Positions 1 to 12,145 of a DNA stretch of 64,000 nucleotides are shown here, piece after piece (positions within the stretch are counted from its first letter, which is position 1; the number at the start of each line of letters is the position of its first letter). A program made the position numbers and the translations under genes. Location: the NCBI RefSeq assembly GCF_048569485.1, contig NC_134358.1, positions 553,457,380 through 553,521,379 of the forward strand, read 5' to 3'. The notes under the pieces were generated by a model. The model ran no database searches. It had not been told where the DNA came from and saw only the letters and a list, made by a program, of their open reading frames with translations. Source of the DNA: Anomaloglossus baeobatrachus (taxonomy: Eukaryota; Chordata; Amphibia; Anura; Aromobatidae).

Positions 1-7
1 ACATTTA

Positions 8-1569
8 CATCAGGTGAAATATATATTGAACACGTTGCCAATGTTCTATATCAATATATATTTCTAAAGGTCTTATTAACATTAATTTCTCACTAGATTA
101 CAGTAGCAACCCATCCAATCCACACAGGCAAAGAAATCGAACCATAGATGTCTATAAATTAAGTTATATGTAATAATGAGAAATCATACAGGGAAAAAGT
201 ATTGAACACGATTAATGAAATGTATTTACTACTTTTGTACAAAAGCCTTTTTGGGTGTTGAAGCTTCAAGACGCCTCCTGTATGGAGAAACCAGTATCCT
301 GCATTGCTCAGGTGGGATTTTGGCCCATTCTTTCACACACACTCCTCACATCCTGCAGGTCCCGGCTCCTTCTATGACCTCTGAGCTTTAGTTCCTTCCA
401 TACATTTTCTATTGGATTCAGCTCCGGTGATCGGCTCAGCCATTCTAGAAGATTTATGTTCTTTCTCTGATACCAGTTGAGAGTCTCCTTGGCCGTGTGT
501 TTGGGATCATTGTCTGCTGAAATGTCCTCCCTCGTTTCATCTTCAGCATCCTGGTAGATGGCAGCAGATTTGTATCTAGAATGTCTCAGTACATTTGTCC
601 ATTCATCCTTCCTTCAATTATATTAGTTTTGCCAGTGCCGTCTGCTGAAAAACAGCCCCACACCATGATGTCCCCAGCTCCAAACTTCCCTGTTGGTGTT
701 TTTAGGGTGATTTGCCTTTTGGCCTCCAAACATGGTGTGTATTATGGGCTCCAAAGAGGTCAATTTTGCTCTCCTCTAACCAGACTAGACCAGTAATTCA
801 CAGGCTTTTCTAACTGTTGTACAGCAAACTTTTAATGCTTTTGAACCTGCTTTTTGTTTATCAATGGAGTCTTGCACGGTGAGCGTGCATACAGGAGCGT
901 GCATACAGGAGCGTGCATACAGGAGCGTGCATACAGGAGCGTGCATACAGGTCATGAAGGGGGAGTGCATTACTTATTGTTTTCTTTGAAACAATTGTAC
1001 CTGCTGATTCCAGGTCTTTCTGTAGCTCTCCACAGGTGGTTCTTGGCTCTTAGACAACTCTTCTGTTAATTCTTTTTTCTGAAATCATGCAGTCACTGGA
1101 GCCTTCAGTAGTTTACTAATTCTTCTGTAACCAATGCCATCAGTATGTTTTGTAATAATAAGGTTGTGAAGGTCTTGAGACAGCTCCCTGGTTTTACCCA
1201 TCATGAGATGTTTCTTGTGTGACCCCTTCGAAATTAGACATTTTTAGAGGCCATCACATTGAACCAAATGATATTATTTTTCACTAAGTGGCAGGATTGC
1301 TTTATAATCACTGATTGACTTCATCTGGTGTAATGACTTCTACATGGATTTTTACACCTCTCTTTCTTCATGAGTTCAATACTTTTTTCTTGTGTCATTT
1401 CTCATTATTACCCATAACAATTTACTGACATCTATGGTTTGATTTCTTTGCGTATGTTGATTGGTTGGGTTGTTACTGACATCTAGTGAGAAATTCATGT
1501 CAAAAACACCTTTAGAAAACTATTTAGTAAGAAATTTGGTGATGTGTTCAATAATTATTTCACCCTCTG
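8..1569 (-). mobile_element. Decayed Tc1-like DNA transposon with ~210-bp TIRs
   Basis: Long terminal inverted repeats are visible: about 8-220 reads as the reverse complement of about 1355-1569, sharing GTGAAATA, TATTGAACAC, TTCTCACTAG and AACCATAGATGTC. The left end follows TA; the right flank is TG, so one side of the TA target has probably mutated. The minus strand carries a cut-and-paste transposase remnant: about 450-400 translates as SPELNPIENVW (third catalytic residue, E) and about 510 as DNDPKHT (second D). The conserved stretches fall in different frames and stops intervene, so it is a pseudogene. The long TIRs recall Minos/TXr-type Tc1 elements; the family name is not certain. Confidence 0.85.
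881..950. repeat. 14-bp tandem repeat, 5 copies, inside the Tc1 remnant
   Basis: Five perfect copies of GAGCGTGCATACAG occupy this interval. The motif matches transposon sequence at this point, so the array is a local amplification inside the former transposase coding region. The lack of differences between copies suggests recent expansion by slippage. Confidence 0.95.
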
Positions 1570-2044
1570 TGTTTGCTGCAAGAAAAATTGAAATGTTGCA
1601 GCGGCGTTAAGAGATGTCACTTGCAGGGGTGGCGCTGGTCTTTGCACGCTGCTGGGTACTGTTATGCCACGCACTGACAGTTTGCACTGCTGTATTGCCA
1701 GTTCTACTGATCTGATTCAGCAACACAGAAAGCTCTATCACTGTGAAAATCGCACAATGATAGCGTGCAGGGACCAGACGAGACCCTGAAAGGAGGAGCA
1801 CTGTTGACTATTCCTTTCAGGGAGTTTGCAGGGGCTGTGAAAGTGACCGCAGCCTCTACACCCTGATGACGCTTTGTTTGAGTATCCCAGCATGCACAGG
1901 GATTCTGAAAAAAGCATCATCAGACAGGATATAGCAGGAAAAAAATGAATAGTAGTTAGACAGTGTAGTCAATGAAGGGTAGGACAAGTTTAATGCACTC
2001 ATATTACAAATAAGTTTAGATTGGGATAATAAATATATAAGGAC
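1570..2044. other. Unassigned intergenic sequence
   Basis: No gene, terminal repeat or familiar transposon protein was recognised. Short open frames on the minus strand have no identifiable motif. Confidence 0.5.
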
Positions 2045-2047
2045 TTA

Positions 2048-2213
2048 AGGCCCTGTCACATACAGAGATAAATCTGCAGCAGATCTGTGGTTGCAGTGAA
2101 GTTGTGGACAATCAGTGCCAGGTTTGTGGCTGTGTACAAATGGAACAATATGTCCATGATTTCACTGCAACCACAGATCTGCCAAAGATTTATCTCTGTA
2201 TGTGACGGGGCCT
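2048..2213. mobile_element. 166-bp MITE, Harbinger-type (TTA target)
   Basis: Near-palindromic element. The left end AGGCCCTGTCACATACAGAG is mirrored at the right end, and TTA flanks both sides (2045-2047 and 2214-2216). A 3-bp TWA duplication with GG..TCACA termini is what PIF/Harbinger MITEs show. No coding capacity. Confidence 0.8.
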
Positions 2214-2216
2214 TTA

Positions 2217-2808
2217 GGGGCACTTTGCACACTACGACATCGCAAGCCGATGCTGCGATGCCGAGTGCATTAGTCCCCGCCCCCGTCGCAACTGCGATAT
2301 CCTTGTGATAGCTGCCGTAGCGAACATTATCGCTACGGCAGCTTCACATGGACTCACCTGCCATGTGACCGTCGCTCTGGCCAGCGACCCGACTCCTTAT
2401 TAAGGGGGCGGGTCGTGCGGCGTCACTGCGACGTCACACGGAAGGCGGCCAATAGGAGCGGAGGGGCAGAGATGAGCGGGATGTAAACATCCAGCCCACC
2501 TCCTTCCTTCCGCATAGCCGACGGGAGCCACCGTGACGCAGGTAGGAGATGTTCCTCGCTCCTGCGGCTTCACACACAGCGATGTGTGCTGCCGCAGGAA
2601 CGAGGAACAACATCGGAACGTCGCGTCAGCGTAATTATGGATTACGCCGACGCTGCACCGATGATACGATTACGACGCTTTTGCGCTCGTTAATCGTATC
2701 ATCGAGCCTTTACACACTACGATGTCGCCTGTGATGCCGGAAGTACGTCATTTTCAATTTGACCCCACCGACATCACACCTGCGATGTCGTAGTGTGCAA
2801 AGCCCGCC
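2217..2808. mobile_element. 592-bp MITE, Harbinger-type (TTA target)
   Basis: Terminal repeats share CTTTGCACACTACGACATCG in inverted orientation. TTA flanks at 2214-2216 and 2809-2811. It abuts the preceding MITE through one shared TTA, so one element landed in the target copy of the other. A core at about 2450-2640 (GCCAATAGGAGCGGAGGGGC and following) recurs in the MITE at 33587-34142, which has different ends. Confidence 0.85.
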
Positions 2809-3023
2809 TTAGACTTAGATTAAAATGAGATTAACGTTTATTTTGCCTTCAGACCAACCCTTTATGTTAATTTCAGTTTACCTGCTCATACAAATTGCTG
2901 GTTTAATACTAGTTTTGAGTTGTTCAGAGCCATAGTAATACATTTATAAAAGTATAAAGAGCAATACTGTATCTCTGTATACCTCATATGGCATGCTAAA
3001 CCAGACAATAGAATATACAATAT

Positions 3024-5116
3024 ACACAAGAATATAACTACTATAATACTACCCCTATGTACAAGAATATAACTACTATAATACTGCCCCCTATATACAA
3101 GAATATAACTACTATAATACTGCCCCTATGTACAAGAGTTAACTACTATAATACTGCCCCCTATGTACAAGAATATAACTGCTATAATACTGCCCCTATG
3201 TACAAGAATATAACTACTATAATACTGCCCCTATGTACAAGAATATAACTACTATAATACTGCCCCTATGTACAAGAATATAACTACTATAATACTGCCG
3301 CTATGTACAAGAATATAACTACTATAATACTGCCCCCTATGTACAAGAATATAACTACTATAATACTGCCGCTATGTACAAGAATATAACTACTATAATA
3401 CTGCCCCTATGTACAAGAATATAACTACTATAATACTGCCGCTATGTACAAGAATATAACTACTATAATACTGCTGCTATGTACAAGAATATAACTACTG
3501 TAATACTGCCCCTATGTACAAGAATATAACTACTATAATACTGCCCCTATGTACAAGAATATAACTACTATAATACTGCCCCTATGTACAAGAATATAAC
3601 TACTATAATACTGCCCCTATGTACAAGAATATAACTACTATAATACTGCCCCTATGTACAAGAATATAACTACTATGATACTGCCCCTATGTACAAGAAT
3701 ATAACTACTATAATACTGCCCCTATATAAAAGAATATAACTACTATAATACTGCCCCTATGTACAAGAATATAACTACTATAATACTGCCACTATATAAA
3801 AGAATATAACTACTATAATACTGCTCCCTATGTACAAGAATATAACTACTATAATACTGCCCCTATGTACAAGAATATAACTACTATAATACTGCTCCTA
3901 TGTACAAAAATATAACTACTATAATACTGCCCCTATGTACAAGAATATAACTATTATAATACTGCCCCTATGTACAAGAATATAACTACTATAATACTGT
4001 CCCCTATGTACAAGAATATAACTACTATAATACTGCTCCCTATGTACAAGAATATAACTACTATAATACTGCTCCTATGTACAAGAATATAACTACTATA
4101 ATACTGCTCCCTATGTACAAGAATATAACTACTATAATACTCCCCCTTATGTACAAAAATATAACTACTATAATACTGCCCCTATGTACAAGAATATAAC
4201 TACTATAATACTGTCCCTATGTACAAGAATATAACTACTATAATACTGTCCCTATGTACAAGAATATAACTACTATAATACTGCCGCTATGTACAAGAAT
4301 ATAACTACTATAATACTGCCCCTATGTACAAGAATATAACTACTATAATACTGCCGCTATGTACAAGAATATAACTACTATAATACTGCCCCCTATGTAC
4401 AAGAATATAACTACTATAATACTGCCGCTATGTACAAGAATATAACTACTATAATACTGCCCCTATGTACAAGAATATAACTACTATAATACTGCCCCTA
4501 TGTACAAGAATATAACTATTATAATACTGACCCTATGTACAAGAATATAACTACTATAATACTGACCCTATGTACAAGAATATAACTACTATAATACTGC
4601 CCCTATGTACAAGAATATAACTATTATAATACTGACCCTATGTACAAGAATATAACTACTATAATACTGCCTCTATGTACAAGAATATAACTATTATAAT
4701 ACTGCCCCTATGTACAAGAATATAACTACTATAATACTGCCCCTATGTACAAGAATATAACTACTATAATACTGCCGCTATGTACAAGAATATAACTACT
4801 ATACTACTGCTCCCTATGTACAAGAATATAACTACTATAATACTGCTCCTATATACAAGAATATAACTACTATAATATTGCCCCCTATGTACAAGAATAT
4901 AACTACTATAATACTGCCCCTATGTACAAGAATATAACTACTATAATACTGCCGCTATGTACAAGAATATAACTACTATAATACTGCCCCTATGTACAAG
5001 AATATAACTACTATAATACTGCCGCTATGTACAAGAATATAACTACTGTAATACTGCCCCTATGTACAAGAATATAACTATTATAATACTGACCCTATGT
5101 ACAAGAATATAACTAA
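3024..5116 (+). repeat. 35-bp minisatellite array, ~60 copies
   Basis: About 60 head-to-tail copies of a 35-36-bp unit containing CTATGTACAAGAATATAACT followed by ACTATAATACTG. The CCCC tract varies in length and a few positions vary (GCCGCT, GTCCCT, GACCCT). Variant units recur at intervals, so homogenisation is patchy. It is AT-rich and probably noncoding. Confidence 0.97.
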
Positions 5117-5607
5117 TATGAAAATGCCATAAAGATTAGATCTATTAGTGGATGTGCTGTTGATACCCGCTTTTGCTATATAAACAATCACTCAGTGCTA
5201 AGTATTTTAAATTTACAGATTAGATTCTAATTAAGAAGTCTAGTAGTAACTCTGCTCCAGACACAGAATATTCTGCGGACAGCGCAGAGTCAGCACCTGT
5301 GATATTTTCTGCCTCTACCTTCAGGACGGAATTAATGTAGGTCAATGCTCTCATAGACACCGATGACGATAATCACTGCTGTTTACAAACAGCGTAAATG
5401 AAACATCTTCAACTACACCAAGAGCAACATTACCACCTACAGGAAGGACGATGTTACTACACTACAAGAAGTAAAACGTTTGCAGATTAGTGTCTATGTA
5501 TTTATAGGCTGAGATCACTGGTACAGCTATGCGTGATGCCGGACAGACAATCCCGAGAGAACTAATAATAGACACATCACGTGCTTGCCGAAGGATATGG
5601 TCCCAAG
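5117..5607. other. Unassigned single-copy-like sequence
   Basis: AT-rich sequence between two tandem arrays. No open frame above background, no terminal repeats and no transposon motif was recognised; it may be host intergenic DNA. Confidence 0.5.
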
Positions 5608-6467
5608 TAGTGATGAGCGGGCACTACCATACTCGGGTGCTCGGTACTTGTAACTAGTGATGAGCGGGCACTACCATACTCGGGTGCTCGGTACTCGTAA
5701 CTAGTGATGAGCGGGCACTACCATGCTCGGGTGCTCAGTACTCGTAACTAGTGATGAGCGGGCACTACTATGCTCGGGTACTCAGTACTCGTAACTAGTG
5801 ATGAGCGGGCACTACCATCCTCGGGTGCTCAGTACTCGTAACTAGTGATGAGCGGGCACTACCATGCTCGGGTGCTCAGTACTCGTAACTAGTGATGAGC
5901 GAGCACTACCATGCTCGGGTGCTCAGTACTGGTAACTAGTGATGAGCGGGCACTACCATGCTCGGGTGCTCAGTACTGGTAACTAGTGATGAGCGAGCAC
6001 TACCATGCTCGGGTGCTCAGTACTGGTAACTAGTGATGAGCGGGCACTACCATGCTCGGGTGCTCAGTACTGGTAACTAGTGATGAGCGGGCACTACCAT
6101 GCTCGGGTGCTCAGTACTGGTAACTAGAGATGAGTGGGCACTACCATGCTCGGGGGCTCAGTACTGGTAACTAGTGATGAGCAGGCACTACCATGCTCGG
6201 GTGCTCTGTACTGGTAACTAGTGATGAGCAGGCACTACCATGTTCGGGTGCTCGGTACTCGTAACTAGTGATGAGCGAGCACTACCATGCTTGGGTGCTC
6301 AGTACTCGTAACTAGTGATGAGCGGGCACTACCATGCTCGGGTGCTCGGTACTCGTAACTAGTGATGAGCGGGCACTTCCATGCTCGGGTGCTCAGTACT
6401 CGTAACTAGTGATGAGCGGGCACTACCATGCTCGGGTGCTCAGTACTCGTAACTAGTGATGAGCGAG
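5608..6467 (+). repeat. 47-bp satellite, first block (~18 copies)
   Basis: Tandem units of about 47 bp read TAGTGATGAGCGGGCACTAC, then CATGCTCGGGTGCTC and GTACTCGTAAC. The first 12 bases match the terminal inverted repeat of the hAT-type MITEs elsewhere in the window (TAGNGNTGAGCRA). The array is cut by the LTR element at 6468 and resumes at 10599. Confidence 0.95.
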
Positions 6468-9400
6468 TGACTCGCCCACCCCAGGGCTGTGGGACACCCG
6501 GTGCCGGGCCGGACTAGTCCGGGGATAGTCAGTGGTGGCGGGGCCCGACTCCATGGCCCTGGTGGGTGTCAATTAATATGGCTGGTGACTTGGGGTGAAT
6601 AACGTTTGTGTTCGTGACGCCACCTGTGGTGTGCGGCTAATAAGCCGCCGCTGCTGTATGAGGTCTCCGGGATGATGTGATGGCAGCTATGGTGGTACTG
6701 CTCCCCACAGGTGGAGCGGTGCCCCGGGGCACAGTTGGTGCTTGTAAATGTCTATGCAGAGAAATACCTGAGGCAACACCAGGGGTGCAGTTTCAAGGTC
6801 TTTACTCACAGTTCTTGTCAAGGCCTGCAGGAGCCTTTGGACTTCTGGGACCACCGTCAGGGACCTCCGCCGATCCCGGGTAGATCTGGGGGTAAATGCC
6901 AGTGCACCCCTCTCTCTAAAGTGTCTCTGTCTTCAGCTGTCTCCTTAAGCTTAGCTCTTTTAGGATGAACCTGCTCGGCCTCCACTACAGCCTCCAGGCT
7001 GGGAGCTCGCCTGTCGGTTACTTGCCCCCGTTCTAGAGGTTCTGCTGTGGGCTGTGGCCCGGGGAGTTTGCAGCTTTCCCTGGGCCTCGGTTTTTTTTAC
7101 TGTTGGAGATGATTTTGCACTCCTCCGGTTTCTAGGGACCGTCCCCTGCTGCAGCTTGATCCCTCCACCGATGTTCCTGTGGAACAGGCCACCACAGCTC
7201 ACAAGCTATCCGTGGCCCTGGAATCCCTTCATTCCCTGCTTGGTGTCACCTGGACCCTCAGAGTCCCAGGTTCTTCACCAGGAAGCGTCACTTTCTTCTT
7301 CTTAGCTCCTGACTGACTAGAGCTTCCTTACTCTCTCTCCTTCTCTTCTGCTTCCCGCAGACCTCCTCCTCCTTCTCCCCTCACTCTCAGACTACTCAAA
7401 CTTGACCTTCCTTTCTCTGTCTGCTCTCTGGTGGCTCCTCCCATCTCCCCAGTTGCTAAGCTGTACCCTATAGGAGCAGGGATGGGTCTTACGGCCCCTC
7501 CCAGCATGCAGCATGGGAGGGTTGCTGCCACTCTCCCTGGTCCCAGTGTGTACCTCCTAACAATGGGTGTAGTGTAGATTTGCCTGGGGACCTGGCATGT
7601 ACCCCTTTCCTTACCCAGGATAGGACATCACACCTATGGATGGGGTGCAATGTCTCTGTGGCGACGGAAGCCTCAGGGGCGCCACACTCCCCCACAGCGA
7701 ATCCCAGCACGTCCTCGGGCTGAAACATCAAAAACAGTGGTAGAAACTGCAAAATTTTTGTTATGCATGCATAAACAGTAAAACTTTTCTTCCCTTTATG
7801 GGAGGCACATATTCTTGAATGTTGCAGGAAATTAAAATAACTTTAGAGTCTTTTTAAACTAGGGCAGACCAGCCACATTACGTCCAGTGGCCTGGTTACA
7901 CATCAACATACTTCACATATAAACACATGTAACGGCGGACCACTTTCAAGTCCAGTGGCCCGGTAACACATTAACAGTGGAGGGGGTGACATCTTCGAAA
8001 AGCACAAAGGGGCAGAACATTCAGGAAGGGTGACGTCTTCAAAAAGAACATAGGGGCTGCACAGAAGGGAAAATCTTCAGAAAGGATGAGGGGCAGACAG
8101 GGTCTATTTACAGTTCAGTTCTTCCTTTTTCTTTTCTTTACTTCAATGGCTGGGGTCCTGCTTCGGCAGGGCCCTGGGTAGCAGGTAGGCCATGGAGATC
8201 TGGGTCTGCGTCTCCTGCATGGCTGTAGCAGGCCTGCTGCAAGATGCTGCAGCCTGGGCCTGCTCTGAGGTAGTGCTGCTGGCTTGCATAGGGTTACTGG
8301 CTGGCGTGGGGCTGCTGGCTTGCAGGGGGTTACCAGCCGTACGGCGCCACTCTGGCTCTTCTGGGGCTGCCTCCTCCTGGAGCTCCCGCTCTCGCTGGAA
8401 CCGCTCCAGCCGACGTGCACAGGCGACCTCGATGGCAAGCGGGGTCTCAATAGGGCGCAGGGGACGAGCCAGTCCCAGGTCGCGGACCGGAGCGGCATCC
8501 CAATTCACCCCCGGTGAGCACGCGGCCAGCAGGTCGATAGGAGGGCTCGGCACGGGGCCTACCAGGTCATCGGGGCCCGCGGGGATCAGGGAGCCTTCTG
8601 CACTGCCGGGGACTGCTGGGGCCTTGGCGCGGTTAGCAGACACCTCCTGCAAGCCTGCAGGAGGGCTGGGCTGTGGCGCTCCATGGTGCCCTGGGTCTGG
8701 ACGGACAGGGGCGGCATACAGCTTACCCGGGTGTGCTACGACGGCCTGCTCTCGATGGCCCACCACCTCGGGTGCCGCCCGTTCCTCCTCGGCACGCTCG
8801 ATCTGCTTCTCCACCTCCGCTCTGACTCCGCTCAGCCTCCGGGTAAGCAGCTCCACTTCCTGACGGAGCAGGTCCAACAGGGGATCCGCCTGTCGGCTCC
8901 CTGGGACGCTTGCCTGCAGGTGCTCGGCCATGCTCCCTGCCGGGTTCCTGCTTGCTGCTGCTCTGCTCGAGTGCTCGACCACGCCACTCGGCTGCACCCT
9001 TTTCTCCACTGGAGACAGGGCCGGGGGCTGTACTAGTGCCTGGCGCCAGACTGGCACCCAGCCCATCACAGCCGGCACCGCTCCGCTTACGATCAGGTAC
9101 ATTCTTGCACTTGTCTAGTCTGGCATTTAAGGTCGCTTTGCCAGCCAGTTTCTCTAGGCGCCATGCCTTCTTCTTCCGCTCTCCATCGCGGGCACTGTTT
9201 CGCGCTCTTTCTCTAGACAAGGGGGCGGGGCTTACTTTCGCGCCCTTTCTTCAGGCACGCCCCCCTTCTTTCCGCTCTCAGCAGCGCTAATGGCGGCGGT
9301 TTCCACAGTAAAACACAGTCTTTTCAAAGGCGCACAGTACCCGGTGGGCGCCGGGCACGAGATCCTGTTCGTGACGCCAAAAGTTGACTCGCCCACCCCA

Positions 9401-10598
9401 GGGCTGTGGGACACCCGGTGCCGGGCCGGACTAGTCCGGGGATAGTCAGTGGTGGCGGGGCCCGACTCCATGGCCCTGGTGGGTGTCAATTAATATGGCT
9501 GGTGACTTGGGGTGAATAAAGTTTGTGTTCGTGACGCCACCTGTGGTATGCGGCTAATAAGCCGCCGCTGCTGTATGAGGTCTCCGGGGTGATGGAATGG
9601 CAGCTGGTATGGTACTGCTCCCCACAGGTGGAGCGGTGCCCCGGGGCACAGTTGGTGCTTGTAAATGTCTATGCAGAGAAATAACTGAGGCAACACCAGG
9701 GGTGCAGTTTCAAGGTCTTTACTCACAGTTCTTGTCAAGGCCTGCAGGAGCCTTTGGACTTCTGGGACCACCGTCAGGGACCTCCGCCGATCCCGGGTAG
9801 ATCTGGGGGTAAATGCCAGTGCACCCCTCTCTCTAAAGTGTCTCTGTCTTCAGCTGTCTCCTTAAGCCTAGCTCTTCTAGGATGAACCTGCTCGGCCTCC
9901 ACTACAGCCTCCAGGCTGGGAGCTCGCCTGTCGGTTACTTGCCCCCGTTCTAGAGGTTCTGCTGTGGGCTGTGGCCCGGGGAGTTTGCAGCTTTCCCTGG
10001 GCCTCGTTTTTTTTTACTGTTGGAGATGATTTTTCACTCCTTCTGTTTCTAGGGACCGTCCTCTGTTGCAGCTTGATCCCTCCACCGATGTTCTTGTGGA
10101 ACAGGCCACCACAGCTCACAAGCTATCCGTGGCCCTGGAATCCCTTCGTTCCCTGCTTGGTGTCACCTGGACCCTCAGAGTCCCAGGTTCTTCACCAGGA
10201 AGCGTCACTTTCTTCTTCTTAGCTCCTGACTGACTAGAGCTTCCTCACTCTCTCTCCTTCTCTTCTGCTTCCCGCAGACCTCCTCCTCCTTCTCCCCTCA
10301 CTCTGACTACTCAAACTTGACCTTCCTTTCTCTGTCTGCTCTCTGGTGGCTCCTCCCACCTCCCCAGTTGCTAAGCTGTACCCTATAGGAGCAGGGATGG
10401 GTCTTACGGCCCCTCCCAGCATGCAGCATGGGAGGGTTGCTGCCACTCTCCCTGGTCCCAGTGTGTTCCTAACAATGGGTGTAGTGTAGATTTGCCTGGG
10501 GACCTGGCATGTACCCCTTTCCTTACCCAGGATGGGACATCACACCTCTGGATGGGGTGCAATGTCTCTGTGGCGACGGAAGCCTCAGGGGCGCCACA
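6468..10598 (-). mobile_element. LTR retroelement, whole in outline, non-autonomous
   Basis: Two direct repeats of about 1.2 kb (6468-7686 and 9385-10598) bracket a 1.7-kb interior. The repeats begin TG and end CA, and the target duplication CGAG is at 6464-6467 and 10599-10602. On the minus strand a primer-binding-site candidate beginning TGGCGTCACG lies at 9379-9362, just inside the 5' repeat, and a purine tract GTGGGGGAG abuts the 3' repeat. The LTRs are roughly 98% alike by eye, so the insertion is fairly young, perhaps several million years under an assumed vertebrate neutral rate. No gag, protease, RT, integrase or envelope motif was seen. Superfamily undetermined. Confidence 0.88.
7687..9384 (-). 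other. Interior of the LTR element with one 319-codon open frame
   Basis: The interior is GC-rich and holds one long minus-strand open frame at 9102-8143. Its product is rich in Ala, Pro and Glu. A probable coiled coil lies around residues 78-110 (heptad-like Leu, then RAEVEKQIERAEEER). No retroelement domain was recognised. It could be a lineage-specific open frame of a non-autonomous element or a chance frame in GC-rich DNA. It is treated as a fossil part. Confidence 0.5.
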
Positions 10599-10965
10599 CG
10601 AGCACTACCATGCTCGGGTGCTCGGTACTCGTAACTAGTGATGAGTGGGCACTACCATGCTCGAGTGCTCGGTACTCGTAACTAGTGATGAGCGAGCACT
10701 ACCATGCTCGGGTGCTCAGTACTCGTAACTAGTGATGAGCAAGCACCCGAGCATGGTAGTGCTCGCTTATCATTAGTTATGAGTACCGAGCACCCAAGCA
10801 TGGTAGTGCACGCTCATTACTAGTTAGTACCGAGCACCCAAGCATGGTAGTGCCCGCTCATCACTAGTTACGAGTACTGAGCACCCGAGCATGGTAGTGC
10901 CCGCTCATCACTAGTTACGAGTACAGAGCACCTGAGCATGGTAGTGCCCGCTCATCACTAGTCCC
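10599..10965. repeat. 47-bp satellite, second block, with orientation switch
   Basis: The satellite resumes exactly after the LTR element. Units read forward to about 10740, then the reverse-complement orientation begins (GCACCCGAGCATGGTAGTGC, then GCTCATCACTAGTTAC) and continues to the block end, so an inversion junction sits near 10741. Confidence 0.92.
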
Positions 10966-11983
10966 AAGTGTTTGCACTGCATCTCACTTGCCTATGGAAT
11001 ATAATGGAGCACAACACCTGCAGGAGACCAGGGGTCTTCTAAACCCCATGAGATAAAGCTGTTTTCGGTGCAGACACTGTGACCTGTGAGCTGATTGGGT
11101 CTTCTCATGTTAGACATGTTTACCTGGTTCTAAAGCCTCGGGGAGTTTAATATTTGAAAGAACCTCTTAGCAATAGATTTATCCTTTAATTCCTTTGGAA
11201 AATCTATAAAAGGTATGTCTGAAATCTCTTAAGCCCATGATAACCTCAAGCCACGGTGCTTAATCTTCAGTCGGAGCTGAAGACAAGGCTCTTGAGATCT
11301 GTGTAAATCAGCGATGGGTACATCCACCGTGATGTCAGATCAATGGCCGCCTCTCTGGCAGTGCATGCCTCAACAGCGGATGCCGAAAAATGTCTTGATT
11401 GCATTCTTCCCTGTACCTGGCTGCTCGGCTTGTCCGGTTCTGTTTCTAAACAGATGGGGGCAAAAAACATAGACTGTTACCAGGCTACAGCGCGAAAAAC
11501 ACAGCGAGGTGTCTGCATGGCCGTCCTACGAGAGCAACACTTCAATCACAGGCATTTGTTCTACTTCACTTCATGTAACTAGTGTTCAGCTGCCCTTGAG
11601 CACAGACCACCACTCGGAAAATGATCCCAACGCTGTGCATTCAGGGCTGCACGCGGAGCGGCGGTGCATGTAATTAACCTCGCCGTTACACACATAGGCG
11701 CTATGTATGATTGCGCAGACCATACTATATAACACGGTGTACCTTTCCTACCAAGTAATTTAGAAAATGATGCAAGCTATAGACCTTGGTCTGGTAGGAA
11801 ATACACTATTTATACCAGGAGCAGACGATTTCAGGGGCCTTCAACATAATTGGAACATAATTTTCTGAGTTTTAATTTAATTTAGTCCAAAATTTTGTCC
11901 AATTATTTTAATTATTATATTTTACTATTTTTTTGCTGATCAAAAGCTCTAAATTATGTAAATAGAGAAAGTAAAATAATGGA
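10966..11983. other. Unassigned, probably host intergenic sequence
   Basis: No transposon terminus or protein motif was recognised. A loose inverted pair (TACCTTTCCTACCAAGTAAT near 11740 and GGTCTGGTAGGAAATACAC near 11790) is the only structure noted. Confidence 0.5.
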
Positions 11984-11984
11984 G

Positions 11985-12074
11985 CCACCACCAGGGGGAG
12001 CTCAGGAGATAACGGCATACAGAGATTGTATTGAGTTCAATAGGTAGCCTGCTCCTAAGCTCCCTCTAGTGGTG
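11985..12074. repeat. 90-bp inverted-repeat element
   Basis: The ends are imperfect inverted repeats of about 22 bp (CCACCACCAGGGGGAGCTCA against CTCCCTCTAGTGGTG). This looks like a very small MITE. No clear target duplication was identified. Confidence 0.6.
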
Positions 12075-12145
12075 TCAAGGTTGTCTCTCTGCTTTATGAG
12101 AGTATATGAAAGCATGAAGATCGGCACTCACATCAAATCTGTCAC

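Noticed and set aside
5608-6467. CRISPR-like array (regular repeats)
   Set aside because: There are no distinct spacers; the whole 47-bp unit is conserved, and the setting is vertebrate transposon-rich DNA.
8192-8863. 223-codon + strand open frame inside the LTR element
   Set aside because: It overlaps the longer minus-strand frame in GC-rich DNA and runs against the orientation set by the PBS-like and PPT-like sites.
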